Of a stretch of 14,400 nucleotides of DNA, positions 6,500-13,336 are shown piece by piece. The translations under genes were made by a program, and so were the position numbers. This DNA comes from Deltaproteobacteria bacterium. GTDB lineage: Bacteria; Desulfobacterota; GWC2-55-46. The notes beneath the pieces are model-generated. The model ran no database searches. It worked only from the letters and a program-made list of their open reading frames with translations, and had not been told where the DNA came from. Position 1 is the stretch's first letter; each line of letters begins with the position of its first letter. The DNA lies in the NCBI GenBank assembly GCA_016219075.1, contig JACRCJ010000036.1:1-14400 (forward strand), written 5' to 3'.

Positions 6500-7609
6500 T
6501 TGAAGACACCCTCCATCGCCAAGGGCAGGATAATAATCTACAGGATATTCGATGTCGCGGTCGAGATAGACCTCTCTCTCATAGAGAAGAGGTCCGTTGA
6601 GGGAGGCCGCCGGCTCAAGTTCTCCAAGTACCCCTACATGAAGGCCCTTGAGATACCGAACCCGCCGATAGCCTTCGACCTGCAGCCTTTCACGAGGCTC
6701 CTTTTCAACAGCGAGACAAAGGTCAATGTGGTCGCCAAGGCCTACGACTTCGGGGTCATCTCCATCGCCTTCGACATACCCGTGCCCGCGGGCACGGAGT
6801 TCTCCGAGCTTGAGGCCGTGACCAGGGGCCTCGATGTAGACGGGTCGATAGAGACGAAGGCCGAGGAGTATGTCTCGCAGCTCATGGATACGCTCAAGGA
6901 CTCCGTGACCGGTCCAGCCGTTAAACGGGACTTCCTCGAGGACTACATGATATTTTATGTGGAGAAGCTCGGGGACGGTTTTGAGGGCTCCACCGCGGAG
7001 GAGTTCCTGAAAAGGTACGACCCCTCGAGGCTCCTTCTCTATGAGGAGCGGGAGTTGAGCGATTCCACGAGAAGAGAGACGCTCAGGCACAGCTTCAGCT
7101 ACTACCCGGACGACCTTGCCGTCATCCATGTTGACAACGCCTTCATGATCGACCCCACCGGGAGCTTCGACATGCCCGACATACTGGAGTTCGCCAACGC
7201 CCAGTTCCTCGAGTTAAGGTACTACGACCATGTGATGGACATCGAGCTTGACTCCATCTATACGGAGCTTTCGAGCAAAAGCCCCGTGGCGCTCTTCCGC
7301 CTGCGCGAGTACGGAAGGCTCGTCAAGAAGATGACCCGTACCGTCTCGGAGATAACCGAGCTCACGGAGAAGGTGAATAACGCCCTTAAGGTGACCGAGG
7401 ACATCTACTACTCCCGCATCTACAGGACCTTCATGTCGCTTCTCCGGAGCCGCGACTGGGAGACGAGCATCAACGAGAAGCTCCAGGTGACCGTCAACAC
7501 CTACAAGATGACCCACGACGAGATAGCTCTGCACAGGGGGCACCTTCTTGAGCTCGGGATCATTATACTCATAGTCCTGGAGATAATCCTTTTTATAGTC
7601 TTTTTATAA
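6500..7609 (+). CDS. DUF155 / RMD1-YagE family protein, C-terminal membrane anchor
   Basis: 369-aa protein of the DUF155 (RMD1/Sif2-like) family, which in eukaryotes includes the mitochondrial translation factor RMND1; the bacterial role is not established. The family core is visible: YYPDDLAVIHVDNAFM (about 206-221), then LEFANAQFLELRYYDHVMD (about 232-250), a helical segment with possible coiled coil (about 268-300), and a single hydrophobic C-terminal helix (about 350-369, LELGIIILIVLEIILFIVFL) expected to anchor the protein with its bulk in the cytoplasm. The start is a TTG at 6500 with AAGGA 10 bases upstream (6485-6489); the first in-frame ATG would remove about 46 residues, including conserved-looking N-terminal sequence. 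The TAA stop lies in the edge of a repeat element. A monocistronic unit is likely. Confidence 0.85.
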   Translation: MKTPSIAKGRIIIYRIFDVAVEIDLSLIEKRSVEGGRRLKFSKYPYMKALEIPNPPIAFDLQPFTRLLFNSETKVNVVAKAYDFGVISIAFDIPVPAGTEFSELEAVTRGLDVDGSIETKAEEYVSQLMDTLKDSVTGPAVKRDFLEDYMIFYVEKLGDGFEGSTAEEFLKRYDPSRLLLYEERELSDSTRRETLRHSFSYYPDDLAVIHVDNAFMIDPTGSFDMPDILEFANAQFLELRYYDHVMDIELDSIYTELSSKSPVALFRLREYGRLVKKMTRTVSEITELTEKVNNALKVTEDIYYSRIYRTFMSLLRSRDWETSINEKLQVTVNTYKMTHDEIALHRGHLLELGIIILIVLEIILFIVFL

Positions 7610-7660
7610 TGAACCCTCCCCGGTTAAAGCCCCGGGGTTTTAAGAACGTTAAAAATAAAA
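7606..7660 (+). repeat. Intergenic repeat, short copy, doubling as likely terminator of the DUF155 gene
   Basis: ATAATGAACCCTCCCCGG (7606-7623) is identical to the outer end of the long copy at 1938-1955 (reverse strand), and AGAACGTTAAAAA (7643-7655) is identical to its inner end. The middle hairpin is missing, as if the element were internally deleted. CCCCGG/CCGGGG (7618-7623 with 7632-7637) forms a hairpin followed by TTTTA, so it could terminate transcription. The stop codon TAA (7607-7609) of the upstream gene lies within the repeat. Confidence 0.7.
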
Positions 7661-7689
7661 TAGTCCTGGGAGGCGTCCGTCCCCGTTCG

Positions 7690-7740
7690 CCGGCCTGATG
7701 GACCCTTCTTTTCCGGCGGTCCATTTCCGGCTCAGGCCGG
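7690..7740 (+). other. Long interrupted inverted repeat upstream of ftsH
   Basis: CCGGCCTGA (7690-7698) pairs with TCAGGCCGG (7732-7740), and directly inside it TGGACC (7699-7704) pairs with GGTCCA (7718-7723). This gives 15 paired bases, a one-sided 8-base bulge (7724-7731) and a 13-base loop. It ends 8 bases before the predicted ftsH -35. It may be a terminator for read-through, a protein-binding site or a structured RNA. Confidence 0.5.
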
Positions 7741-7747
7741 GGATTAT

Positions 7748-7776
7748 TTGATTTTCACCCTTTACTCGGTTAGAAT
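7748..7776 (+). promoter_or_regulatory. sigma70-type promoter abutting the ftsH start
   Basis: TTGATT (7748-7753), a 17-base spacer and TAGAAT (7771-7776) match the consensus well. The -10 box touches ATG 7777, so the expected start of transcription, about 7 bases on, falls on the second in-frame ATG at 7783. No Shine-Dalgarno is present. This suggests a leaderless ftsH mRNA beginning at 7783. Confidence 0.5.
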
Positions 7777-7782
7777 ATGAAT

Positions 7783-9684
7783 ATGGAAAAAGAGAAAAAA
7801 CCGGCCGGCGAGATATACAAAAACCCCGCATGGAAGATCGCGATAGGACTGGTCCTGTTCGCGGTCTTTTTATATTTCTGGGGAGAGATGGTGAAAAAAG
7901 AGGATGTGGCCAGGAGGTTCAAGGTAACCTACACCCAGTTCAAGACCGAGCTTGAGGCCGACAACATCAAGTCGGTCACGATAAAAGGCCTCCAGGTCGA
8001 CGGCGAGTTCATAAAGGCCGTGCCGCTTACGGTAGCCGGAGAGCCGAAACCGCGCGAGGTCAAGGACTTCAGTACCAACCTGCCGTCCTTTGAGAGCAGC
8101 GACCTTTTAAAGGAGTTCGACAAGAGGAACGTCTCCGTAAACGTCGAGCCGCCCGACAGCGGAGGGGTGCTCTGGCAGGTGGCCGTCATGGTCCTCCCGT
8201 GGGTGCTTATAATAGGGGTCTGGGTCCTGCTGATGAGGCGGATGCAGCAGGCGCAGGGCGGAGGGGCCGGCGGGCTTTTCAGCTTCGGCATGAGCAAGGC
8301 CAAGCTCTTCAACGCGAAAAAACCGGGCATCACATTCAAGAACGTGGCCGGCCTTGAGAACGCCAAGGCGGAGCTTCAGGAGACGGTCGAGTTCCTCAAG
8401 GACCCCTCGAAGTTCACAAGGCTCGGGGCCAAGGTCCCCAAGGGGGTGCTCCTTGTGGGGCCTCCGGGCACCGGAAAGACGCTCCTTGCCAGGGCCACGG
8501 CGGGTGAGGCGGGTGTCCCGTTCTACAGCATAAGCGCCTCGGAGTTCATAGAGATGTTCGTTGGCGTGGGGGCTTCGCGCGTCAGGGACATGTTCAAGAA
8601 GGCCAGGGAGACGCGCCCGAGCATAATCTTCATAGACGAGATAGACTCGGTCGGACGGACCAGGGGGGCGGGGCTCGGCGGGGGCCATGACGAGAGGGAG
8701 CAGACCCTGAACCAGCTTTTGAGCGAGATGGACGGGTTTGAGCCTCACGAGGAGCTAATAGTGATCGCCGCCACCAACAGGCCCGATGTCCTCGACCCGG
8801 CGCTGCTTCGACCCGGGCGTTTCGACAGGCACATAATCATAGACAGGCCGGGATGGAAGGACAGAAAGGCCATCCTTGAGGTCCATGTAAAGAACAAACA
8901 GATCTCGGGAGACATCGACCTGGAAAGGATAGCCAAGGGCACTCCGGGGATGACGGGCGCGGACCTTGAGAACATCGCCAACGAGGCGGCGCTTCAGGCG
9001 GCCAAGGAAGGCAAGTCTAAGATCACCATACGGGAGTTCGAGGACGCGCTGGACAAGGTCCTGATGGGGACCAAGAGGGAGGAGACCGTAAGCGAAGAGG
9101 AGAAAAAGATCACCGCTTACCACGAGGCGGGCCACGCGCTGGTCTCAATGGAGCTGCCGCACACGGACCCCATCCACAAGGTCAGCATCATCCCCAGGGG
9201 CATGGCCATGGGCGCCACCCAGTTCGTCCCCGCCGAGGACAGGCACTACTACCCCAAAAGGTATCTGGTGAACAGGCTCTGCGTGGCACTGGCAGGCCGC
9301 GCAGCCGAAAAACTTATCTTCAACGATGTAAGCTCCGGGGCCCACGACGACCTTAAGAACGCCACCGCTCTTGCCGAGAAGATGGTCGCCCAGTGGGGCA
9401 TGAGCGAGAAGATCGGGCCCATAAACCTCGGACGGGGAGAGGAGCATCCGTTCCTCGGCCGCGAACTCTCGGCCCCGAAACGCTACAGCGAGGACATGGC
9501 GTGGCTCATGGACCAGGAGATAAGAAAGCTCATACTGGAGGCCGAGAGCAAGGCCGATGAGATATTGATCAAAAACAGGCAGACGCTTGAAAACCTCGCC
9601 TCGGCGCTGATAAAGGATGAGTCGCTTGACAGGGCCGATGTTGAACGCATAATACGGGAGACGAAGGAGAGAGAGGGGGCTTAA
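7783..9684 (+). CDS. ftsH: ATP-dependent zinc metalloprotease FtsH
   Basis: Membrane AAA+ protease that degrades misfolded membrane proteins and regulatory proteins. In numbering from ATG 7777 (635 aa): TM1 about 20-38, periplasmic domain about 40-130, TM2 about 132-154, Walker A GPPGTGKT (228-235), Walker B FIDEID (285-290), second region of homology through RPGRFD (345-350), zinc site HEAGH (449-453) and a third acidic ligand near 524-525 (GAHDDLKNAT). All catalytic residues are intact and the length is normal. ATG 7783 (633 aa) is preferred over ATG 7777 because the promoter -10 box ends at 7776; both are in frame. The 124-base upstream tract after the repeat holds a hairpin and the promoter, so the gene is transcribed alone or with little read-through. 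Confidence 0.97.
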   Translation: MEKEKKPAGEIYKNPAWKIAIGLVLFAVFLYFWGEMVKKEDVARRFKVTYTQFKTELEADNIKSVTIKGLQVDGEFIKAVPLTVAGEPKPREVKDFSTNLPSFESSDLLKEFDKRNVSVNVEPPDSGGVLWQVAVMVLPWVLIIGVWVLLMRRMQQAQGGGAGGLFSFGMSKAKLFNAKKPGITFKNVAGLENAKAELQETVEFLKDPSKFTRLGAKVPKGVLLVGPPGTGKTLLARATAGEAGVPFYSISASEFIEMFVGVGASRVRDMFKKARETRPSIIFIDEIDSVGRTRGAGLGGGHDEREQTLNQLLSEMDGFEPHEELIVIAATNRPDVLDPALLRPGRFDRHIIIDRPGWKDRKAILEVHVKNKQISGDIDLERIAKGTPGMTGADLENIANEAALQAAKEGKSKITIREFEDALDKVLMGTKREETVSEEEKKITAYHEAGHALVSMELPHTDPIHKVSIIPRGMAMGATQFVPAEDRHYYPKRYLVNRLCVALAGRAAEKLIFNDVSSGAHDDLKNATALAEKMVAQWGMSEKIGPINLGRGEEHPFLGRELSAPKRYSEDMAWLMDQEIRKLILEAESKADEILIKNRQTLENLASALIKDESLDRADVERIIRETKEREGA

Positions 9685-9802
9685 GCGCCGCTGTCCCCGG
9701 CATGCGGCAGGTCGCGGAAAGGTCACTCTCCGTCCCGCAAAAAACGCGCCGCTAAAGCCATCTCAAGTATCTTCCTGTTATTCCGATAAGTAATCAAGTA
9801 CG

Positions 9803-9826
9803 CCTCTTGAAATCGCGTTCAAGAGG
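9803..9826 (+). promoter_or_regulatory. 9-bp inverted repeat sequestering the response-regulator Shine-Dalgarno
   Basis: CCTCTTGAA (9803-9811) and TTCAAGAGG (9818-9826) are exact reverse complements around ATCGCG. The right arm contains the ribosome-binding site AAGAGGA (9821-9827), 6 bases before ATG 9834. In RNA this hairpin would hide the site; as DNA the palindrome could be a dimeric operator. Confidence 0.55.
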
Positions 9827-9833
9827 AATTATA

Positions 9834-10544
9834 ATGACAAAATCCTATCTGACAGAGAAGGGCAAAGGCGCGCGGACACAGTGTATGAAAAACACCGGGA
9901 TATTCATAGCCGACGACCATTCTATCTTAAGGGAAGGCATCAAGGCCGCCCTGTCTAAAAAGACCGGCTACACGGTCGTGGGCGAGTCCGACAACGGGGT
10001 GGACGCTTTAAAGTCGATAGCCTCCTTAAAACCCGACGTCATAATCATGGACATAACGATGCCGGGGCTCAACGGGATCGCCGCCACCAGGCGCATAATA
10101 GAAGATACCCCTGACGCGAAGGTCATCATCCTCTCCATGCACAGGGACCCCATGTACGCCATAGACGCCTTCAGGGCCGGGGCTCTGGCGTATGTCCTCA
10201 AGGAGTCGGCCGCGGAAGACCTCCTTCAGGCCGTTGAGAAGGTCAAGGCCGGCTCCAAGTACGCGAGCCCCGCCGTAGCCGACGAGCTTCTGAACGGCGT
10301 GGTCGATGTCATCAAGAGAGACAAAAGCGGCCAGGACCCGTACGACCTGTTAAGCCGGAGAGAAAAAGAGATATTGAAGCTCGTCGCCAACGGGGCCACG
10401 AGCAAGAAAGTCGCCGACCAGCTCTTTATTTCCATTTCTACCGTAAAAAGCCACAGGAACAATATAATGAAGAAGCTCAAGGTAAACGACATGGCAAGCC
10501 TCGTAAAGATCGCTATCCGCAAAGGTATAGTAGCAGCCGACTGA
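9834..10544 (+). CDS. NarL/FixJ-type response regulator (REC + LuxR HTH)
   Basis: 236-aa cytoplasmic DNA-binding response regulator. The receiver domain (about 19-140) has acidic residues Asp27/28 in FIADDHS, phospho-acceptor Asp73 in IIMDITMPG, and Lys123 in YVLKES. The LuxR-type helix-turn-helix (about 172-231) contains LSRREKEILKLVANG and the recognition-helix tract ISTVKSHRNNIMKKL. Start ATG 9834 is chosen for its AAGAGGA six bases upstream; TTG 9807 lies in the inverted repeat and ATG 9885 lacks a ribosome-binding site although it sits right before the receiver. That leaves a 17-residue N-terminal extension. No cognate kinase is adjacent; the hybrid kinase at 2881-5817 is the only kinase in the window, and partnership is only a guess. 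Confidence 0.94.
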   Translation: MTKSYLTEKGKGARTQCMKNTGIFIADDHSILREGIKAALSKKTGYTVVGESDNGVDALKSIASLKPDVIIMDITMPGLNGIAATRRIIEDTPDAKVIILSMHRDPMYAIDAFRAGALAYVLKESAAEDLLQAVEKVKAGSKYASPAVADELLNGVVDVIKRDKSGQDPYDLLSRREKEILKLVANGATSKKVADQLFISISTVKSHRNNIMKKLKVNDMASLVKIAIRKGIVAAD

Positions 10545-10550
10545 CCCTCC

Positions 10551-10567
10551 GTAGTCCTTCGGACTAC
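10551..10567 (+). terminator. Hairpin after the response-regulator gene
   Basis: GTAGTCC (10551-10557) and GGACTAC (10561-10567) form a perfect 7-bp stem with a TTC loop, 6 bases after the stop. A weaker second hairpin (GTAC/GTAC, 10576-10579 and 10584-10587) is followed by GCTTTTAAAAA, so termination probably spans 10551-10593. Confidence 0.45.
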
Positions 10568-10759
10568 CACTCGTAGTACCATAGTACGCTTTTAAAAATC
10601 AACCCAAAGACCGTAGTAAAATCAATCCCTTAGTCCATGTAGCCCGCGCCATACGCACCGATAAGGTTATCAAAGGCCGCAACTGTTATAAACCTTAAAA
10701 ACGGTAAAGGCATGGGTGTCTCCGGCATATGTAATACCGCCTTTACGAACTGTGCGGAA

Positions 10760-11128
10760 ATGCAGAAAACAATACTTGTTGTCGAAAGCGATTCCACAAT
10801 CCGCTCGCTTGTAAGGTACGCTCTGGCGTCTCTGGACTACGATATCTTAGAGGCCCCGAGCCGCAAAAGCGCGTTTGAGTTGCTCTCAGGCGGACAAAAA
10901 CCGGACCTTATAATAGTCGGCACCGTTGAATCCCGGTCAGATCCCGTCGAGCTTCTGCATGAGATAAGAAGAGTTCAAGGGTTAAGGTTTGTCCCGATCC
11001 TCGTGGTGGCGTCGAAGGAGAGCCTCGATGCCCAGATGGCGTGGAAACAGGCTGGGGCGACTTGCTGGATAACAAAACCGATCAAACAGGAAGAACTCAG
11101 AGAGATGGTCGAACTGCTTATTTTTTAA
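10760..11128 (+). CDS. Stand-alone degenerate receiver-domain protein
   Basis: 122-aa single receiver-like domain (MQKTILVVESDSTIRSLV and onward, ending at the last helix). The usual acidic pair in VVDD is ES here, and the phospho-acceptor Asp at the end of beta-3 is replaced by Gly (PDLIIVGTVES; Gly54 from this start). The Thr/Ser of beta-4 is Ala (LVVASK). The beta-5 Lys is kept (ITKPIK). It is therefore unlikely to be phosphorylated in the standard way and may act as a protein-interaction module. ATG 10760 sits directly before the domain. ATG 10712, with AAAGG just upstream, would add 16 residues of no recognisable type. A TATAAA at 10687-10692 may be its -10. It lies 94 bases before the receptor gene and may be co-transcribed, suggesting a role in that signalling path. 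Confidence 0.75.
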   Translation: MQKTILVVESDSTIRSLVRYALASLDYDILEAPSRKSAFELLSGGQKPDLIIVGTVESRSDPVELLHEIRRVQGLRFVPILVVASKESLDAQMAWKQAGATCWITKPIKQEELREMVELLIF

Positions 11129-11143
11129 GGACCGAAGGAGCTT

Positions 11144-11190
11144 CCCTTGGCTTAAAACTCCAGGGTTCTCAGAACGTTAAAAATAAAAAA
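11144..11190 (+). repeat. Intergenic repeat, third copy
   Basis: CCCTTGG (11144-11150) and CCAGGG (11160-11165) form an imperfect hairpin, followed by TTCTC and AGAACGTTAAAAATAAAAAA (11171-11190). The hairpin block differs at only two positions from the inner hairpin of the long copy read on the minus strand (1855-1834). It lies between the receiver gene and the receptor gene and lacks the outer ATAATGAACCC end. Confidence 0.65.
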
Positions 11191-11222
11191 GTCTGCTTAA
11201 CAAGGTACCAAAGGAGGGAGTA

Positions 11223-13211
11223 ATGAACCTGCAATCAGTAAAGACAAGGTTTATGGGAAGCTACTTATTTCTCGTAATCCTGTTTGTCATCCAGATACCT
11301 ATTATTTACTGGCTGGTAAGCGGAATGAGCGAGAAGTACGCGCAGGTCGGGGAGGCCGGCGGGTTGAGGAAGAGGGCGATAGAGATCACCGAAGTTCTTA
11401 ACAGGCATATAATGACGGGCAACGAAGAGCTTGAAAAGGTCTTCCAGCAGAAGAAAGAGGAATTCGGGACGGTCCTTGAAGGCTTGAAGAAAGGCTCAAA
11501 GGACCTCGCACCCTTAAATGACGCCGAATTGCTTGCAAAGCTCGGCGTGGTGGAGAATAAATGGGAGAACATGCGCTCGGTATTTGACGGGGCCATGACC
11601 AACGGAGACAAGATCCGCGAGACCAAGGATATCATCGGAAACGCCACATCCGCGTTCGCCGCCAGACTGAACGAGGCCGGCTCTCCCTCCGCGGCCCAGC
11701 TCGCCTTCAAGCAGAGCTATCTTCTTGAGAGGTATCTTTCATCTTACAGCGACAGGGCTGAAGTCGGAAGGGCATTGAATAACTCGATCTCCGAGTTCGA
11801 AGGCAAGCTCAGGCAGCTAAAGAAGGCCGAGTTGGACGGGGCCTGGGAGCGGAGGAAGAAAGATATGGAGTCCGTCGTAGCCGCAAGCGACGGGTACCAG
11901 GCCCAGTTGACAGAACTTGTAGACCATCATACCAAGGAAGTAGTCGCGGCCGCCAACGAGCTTACCGGCATGATAACCGCCAAGGCCAAAGCCTCGGCCT
12001 TAAAAGGCATTACGGTCATGGCCGTCTCGGTATTTTTCTCCGGAATAGTGGCCGTCATATTCATGTGGGCTACGAACTCGCAGATCATAAGACCCATCAT
12101 AAGGATAAAAGAGGTGGTCGAAGAGTTCTCCAGGGGGGAACTTACCAACAGGTCGAATGTCAGGGTCCGTTTCTTCGGCAAGGAGATAAAGGACGAGATC
12201 ACCGGCTTAAGCGACAGCGTCGATACGATGGCCGTACAGATGTCGGAGGTGATAGGCAGGATCACTGATTCGTCCAACCACCTCGCCTCGGCCTCCGAAC
12301 AGCTCTCGTCGTCTTCCGTGCAGATTTCCGAAGGCGCCGACAGGCAGTCCTCACAGACCTCTCAGGTCGCAACGGCCATGGAGGAGATGAACGCCACCGT
12401 CATAGAGGTGGCCAAGAGCTCCCAGCAGGCGTCCGATTCGGCACGGACGGCGCAGGATATAGCCGCCAGCGGCGGCGAAGTCGTCACGCAGGCGATATCC
12501 GCGATGAAAGAGGTGGCCGAGTCCACGACCATAACCGCCGAGACGATAAAAAAGCTCGGGAAGAGCTCCGAAGAGATAGGCACCATAGTCTCCGTCATCA
12601 ACGACATAGCCGACCAGACGAACCTCCTTGCCCTTAACGCGGCGATCGAGGCCGCCAGGGCCGGAGAACAGGGCAGGGGCTTCGCCGTTGTGGCCGACGA
12701 GGTGAGAAAACTCGCCGAGAGGACCACGAAGGCCACAAAAGAGATAAGCTCCATGATCAAGACCATCCAGACCGAGACCGGCAAGGCGGTCGGTGCGATG
12801 GACGCCGGGACCGACAGGGTCGAAAACGGAGTAAAGCTCGCCAACGAGGCCGGAGACGCCCTGAAGCAGATAGTCCGTGGGGTCGAGAATGTGACTGATA
12901 TGATAAGCCATATCGCCACATCAGCCGAAGAGCAGAGCTCGACAACGGATGAGATAACGAGGAACATGGACTCCATAGCCGAGGTTGCAAAATCCAATGT
13001 GGCCGCCATAGGCGAGGTGAGTAACGCCACAAGCGAGATGGCGCACCTGGCCAGCGAGCTTAAAGACCTCGTGGCAAACTTCAGGATATCAAGAGACTCC
13101 GGTACGCACGAGATGAAAGTCATATCGGGTTCGTCTAATAAAAAGCCGGGCCTTTCAAAGGAATGCAAACCGCGTAGCTCAGTCCGCCTGAGAAAGATCG
13201 AAAACGCGTAG
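11223..13211 (+). CDS. Methyl-accepting chemotaxis-type transducer
   Basis: 662-aa inner-membrane receptor. TM1 is about 13-33, an all-helical periplasmic sensor spans about 34-258 (four-helix-bundle or PilJ-like in character; no ligand can be named), TM2 about 262-283, HAMP about 284-342. A long cytoplasmic coiled coil carries the conserved hairpin tip IADQTNLLALNAAIEAARAG (462-481), followed by EQGRGFAVVADEVRKLAER. Likely methylation segments with paired acidic residues are near 384-390 (TAMEEMN) and 567-572 (SAEEQS). The C-terminus (RLRKIENA) lacks a CheR-docking pentapeptide of the NWxxF type. ATG 11223 is preceded by AGGAGGG at 6 bases. No cheA or cheW is in the window, so it must signal through unlinked partners. 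The upstream CheR (2043-2876) could be its methyltransferase. Confidence 0.95.
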   Translation: MNLQSVKTRFMGSYLFLVILFVIQIPIIYWLVSGMSEKYAQVGEAGGLRKRAIEITEVLNRHIMTGNEELEKVFQQKKEEFGTVLEGLKKGSKDLAPLNDAELLAKLGVVENKWENMRSVFDGAMTNGDKIRETKDIIGNATSAFAARLNEAGSPSAAQLAFKQSYLLERYLSSYSDRAEVGRALNNSISEFEGKLRQLKKAELDGAWERRKKDMESVVAASDGYQAQLTELVDHHTKEVVAAANELTGMITAKAKASALKGITVMAVSVFFSGIVAVIFMWATNSQIIRPIIRIKEVVEEFSRGELTNRSNVRVRFFGKEIKDEITGLSDSVDTMAVQMSEVIGRITDSSNHLASASEQLSSSSVQISEGADRQSSQTSQVATAMEEMNATVIEVAKSSQQASDSARTAQDIAASGGEVVTQAISAMKEVAESTTITAETIKKLGKSSEEIGTIVSVINDIADQTNLLALNAAIEAARAGEQGRGFAVVADEVRKLAERTTKATKEISSMIKTIQTETGKAVGAMDAGTDRVENGVKLANEAGDALKQIVRGVENVTDMISHIATSAEEQSSTTDEITRNMDSIAEVAKSNVAAIGEVSNATSEMAHLASELKDLVANFRISRDSGTHEMKVISGSSNKKPGLSKECKPRSSVRLRKIENA

Positions 13212-13249
13212 ATACATATCCAATGGGTCTTATCCGCGCATCCCCCGCC

Positions 13250-13270
13250 GCCCCCTGTCCCGCAGGGGGC
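13250..13270 (+). terminator. Rho-independent-type terminator after the receptor gene
   Basis: GCCCCCTG (13250-13257) and CAGGGGGC (13263-13270) form a perfect 8-bp GC stem with a TCCCG loop, followed by ATCTTCATTT. It lies 39 bases after the stop at 13211. Confidence 0.7.
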
Positions 13271-13336
13271 ATCTTCATTTCAGGGCCCCGCGAAGCCGCT
13301 CTCGAATTCCGCCCGTGAATCTGTTATCATGATCGG

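Noticed and set aside
6317..7129. 270-residue open frame on the minus strand
   Set aside because: It overlaps the DUF155 coding region in antisense; the plus-strand protein has family motifs and a proper ribosome-binding site.
10662..10700. TAAGGTT/AACCTTA inverted repeat before the degenerate receiver gene
   Set aside because: The arms are only 7 bp, about 20 bases apart and A/T-rich; with a possible TATAAA inside, they are too weak to call as an operator.
12362..13168. 268-residue open frame on the minus strand
   Set aside because: It is antisense to the conserved signalling domain of the receptor; the Ser/Ala-rich product mirrors the coiled-coil codons.
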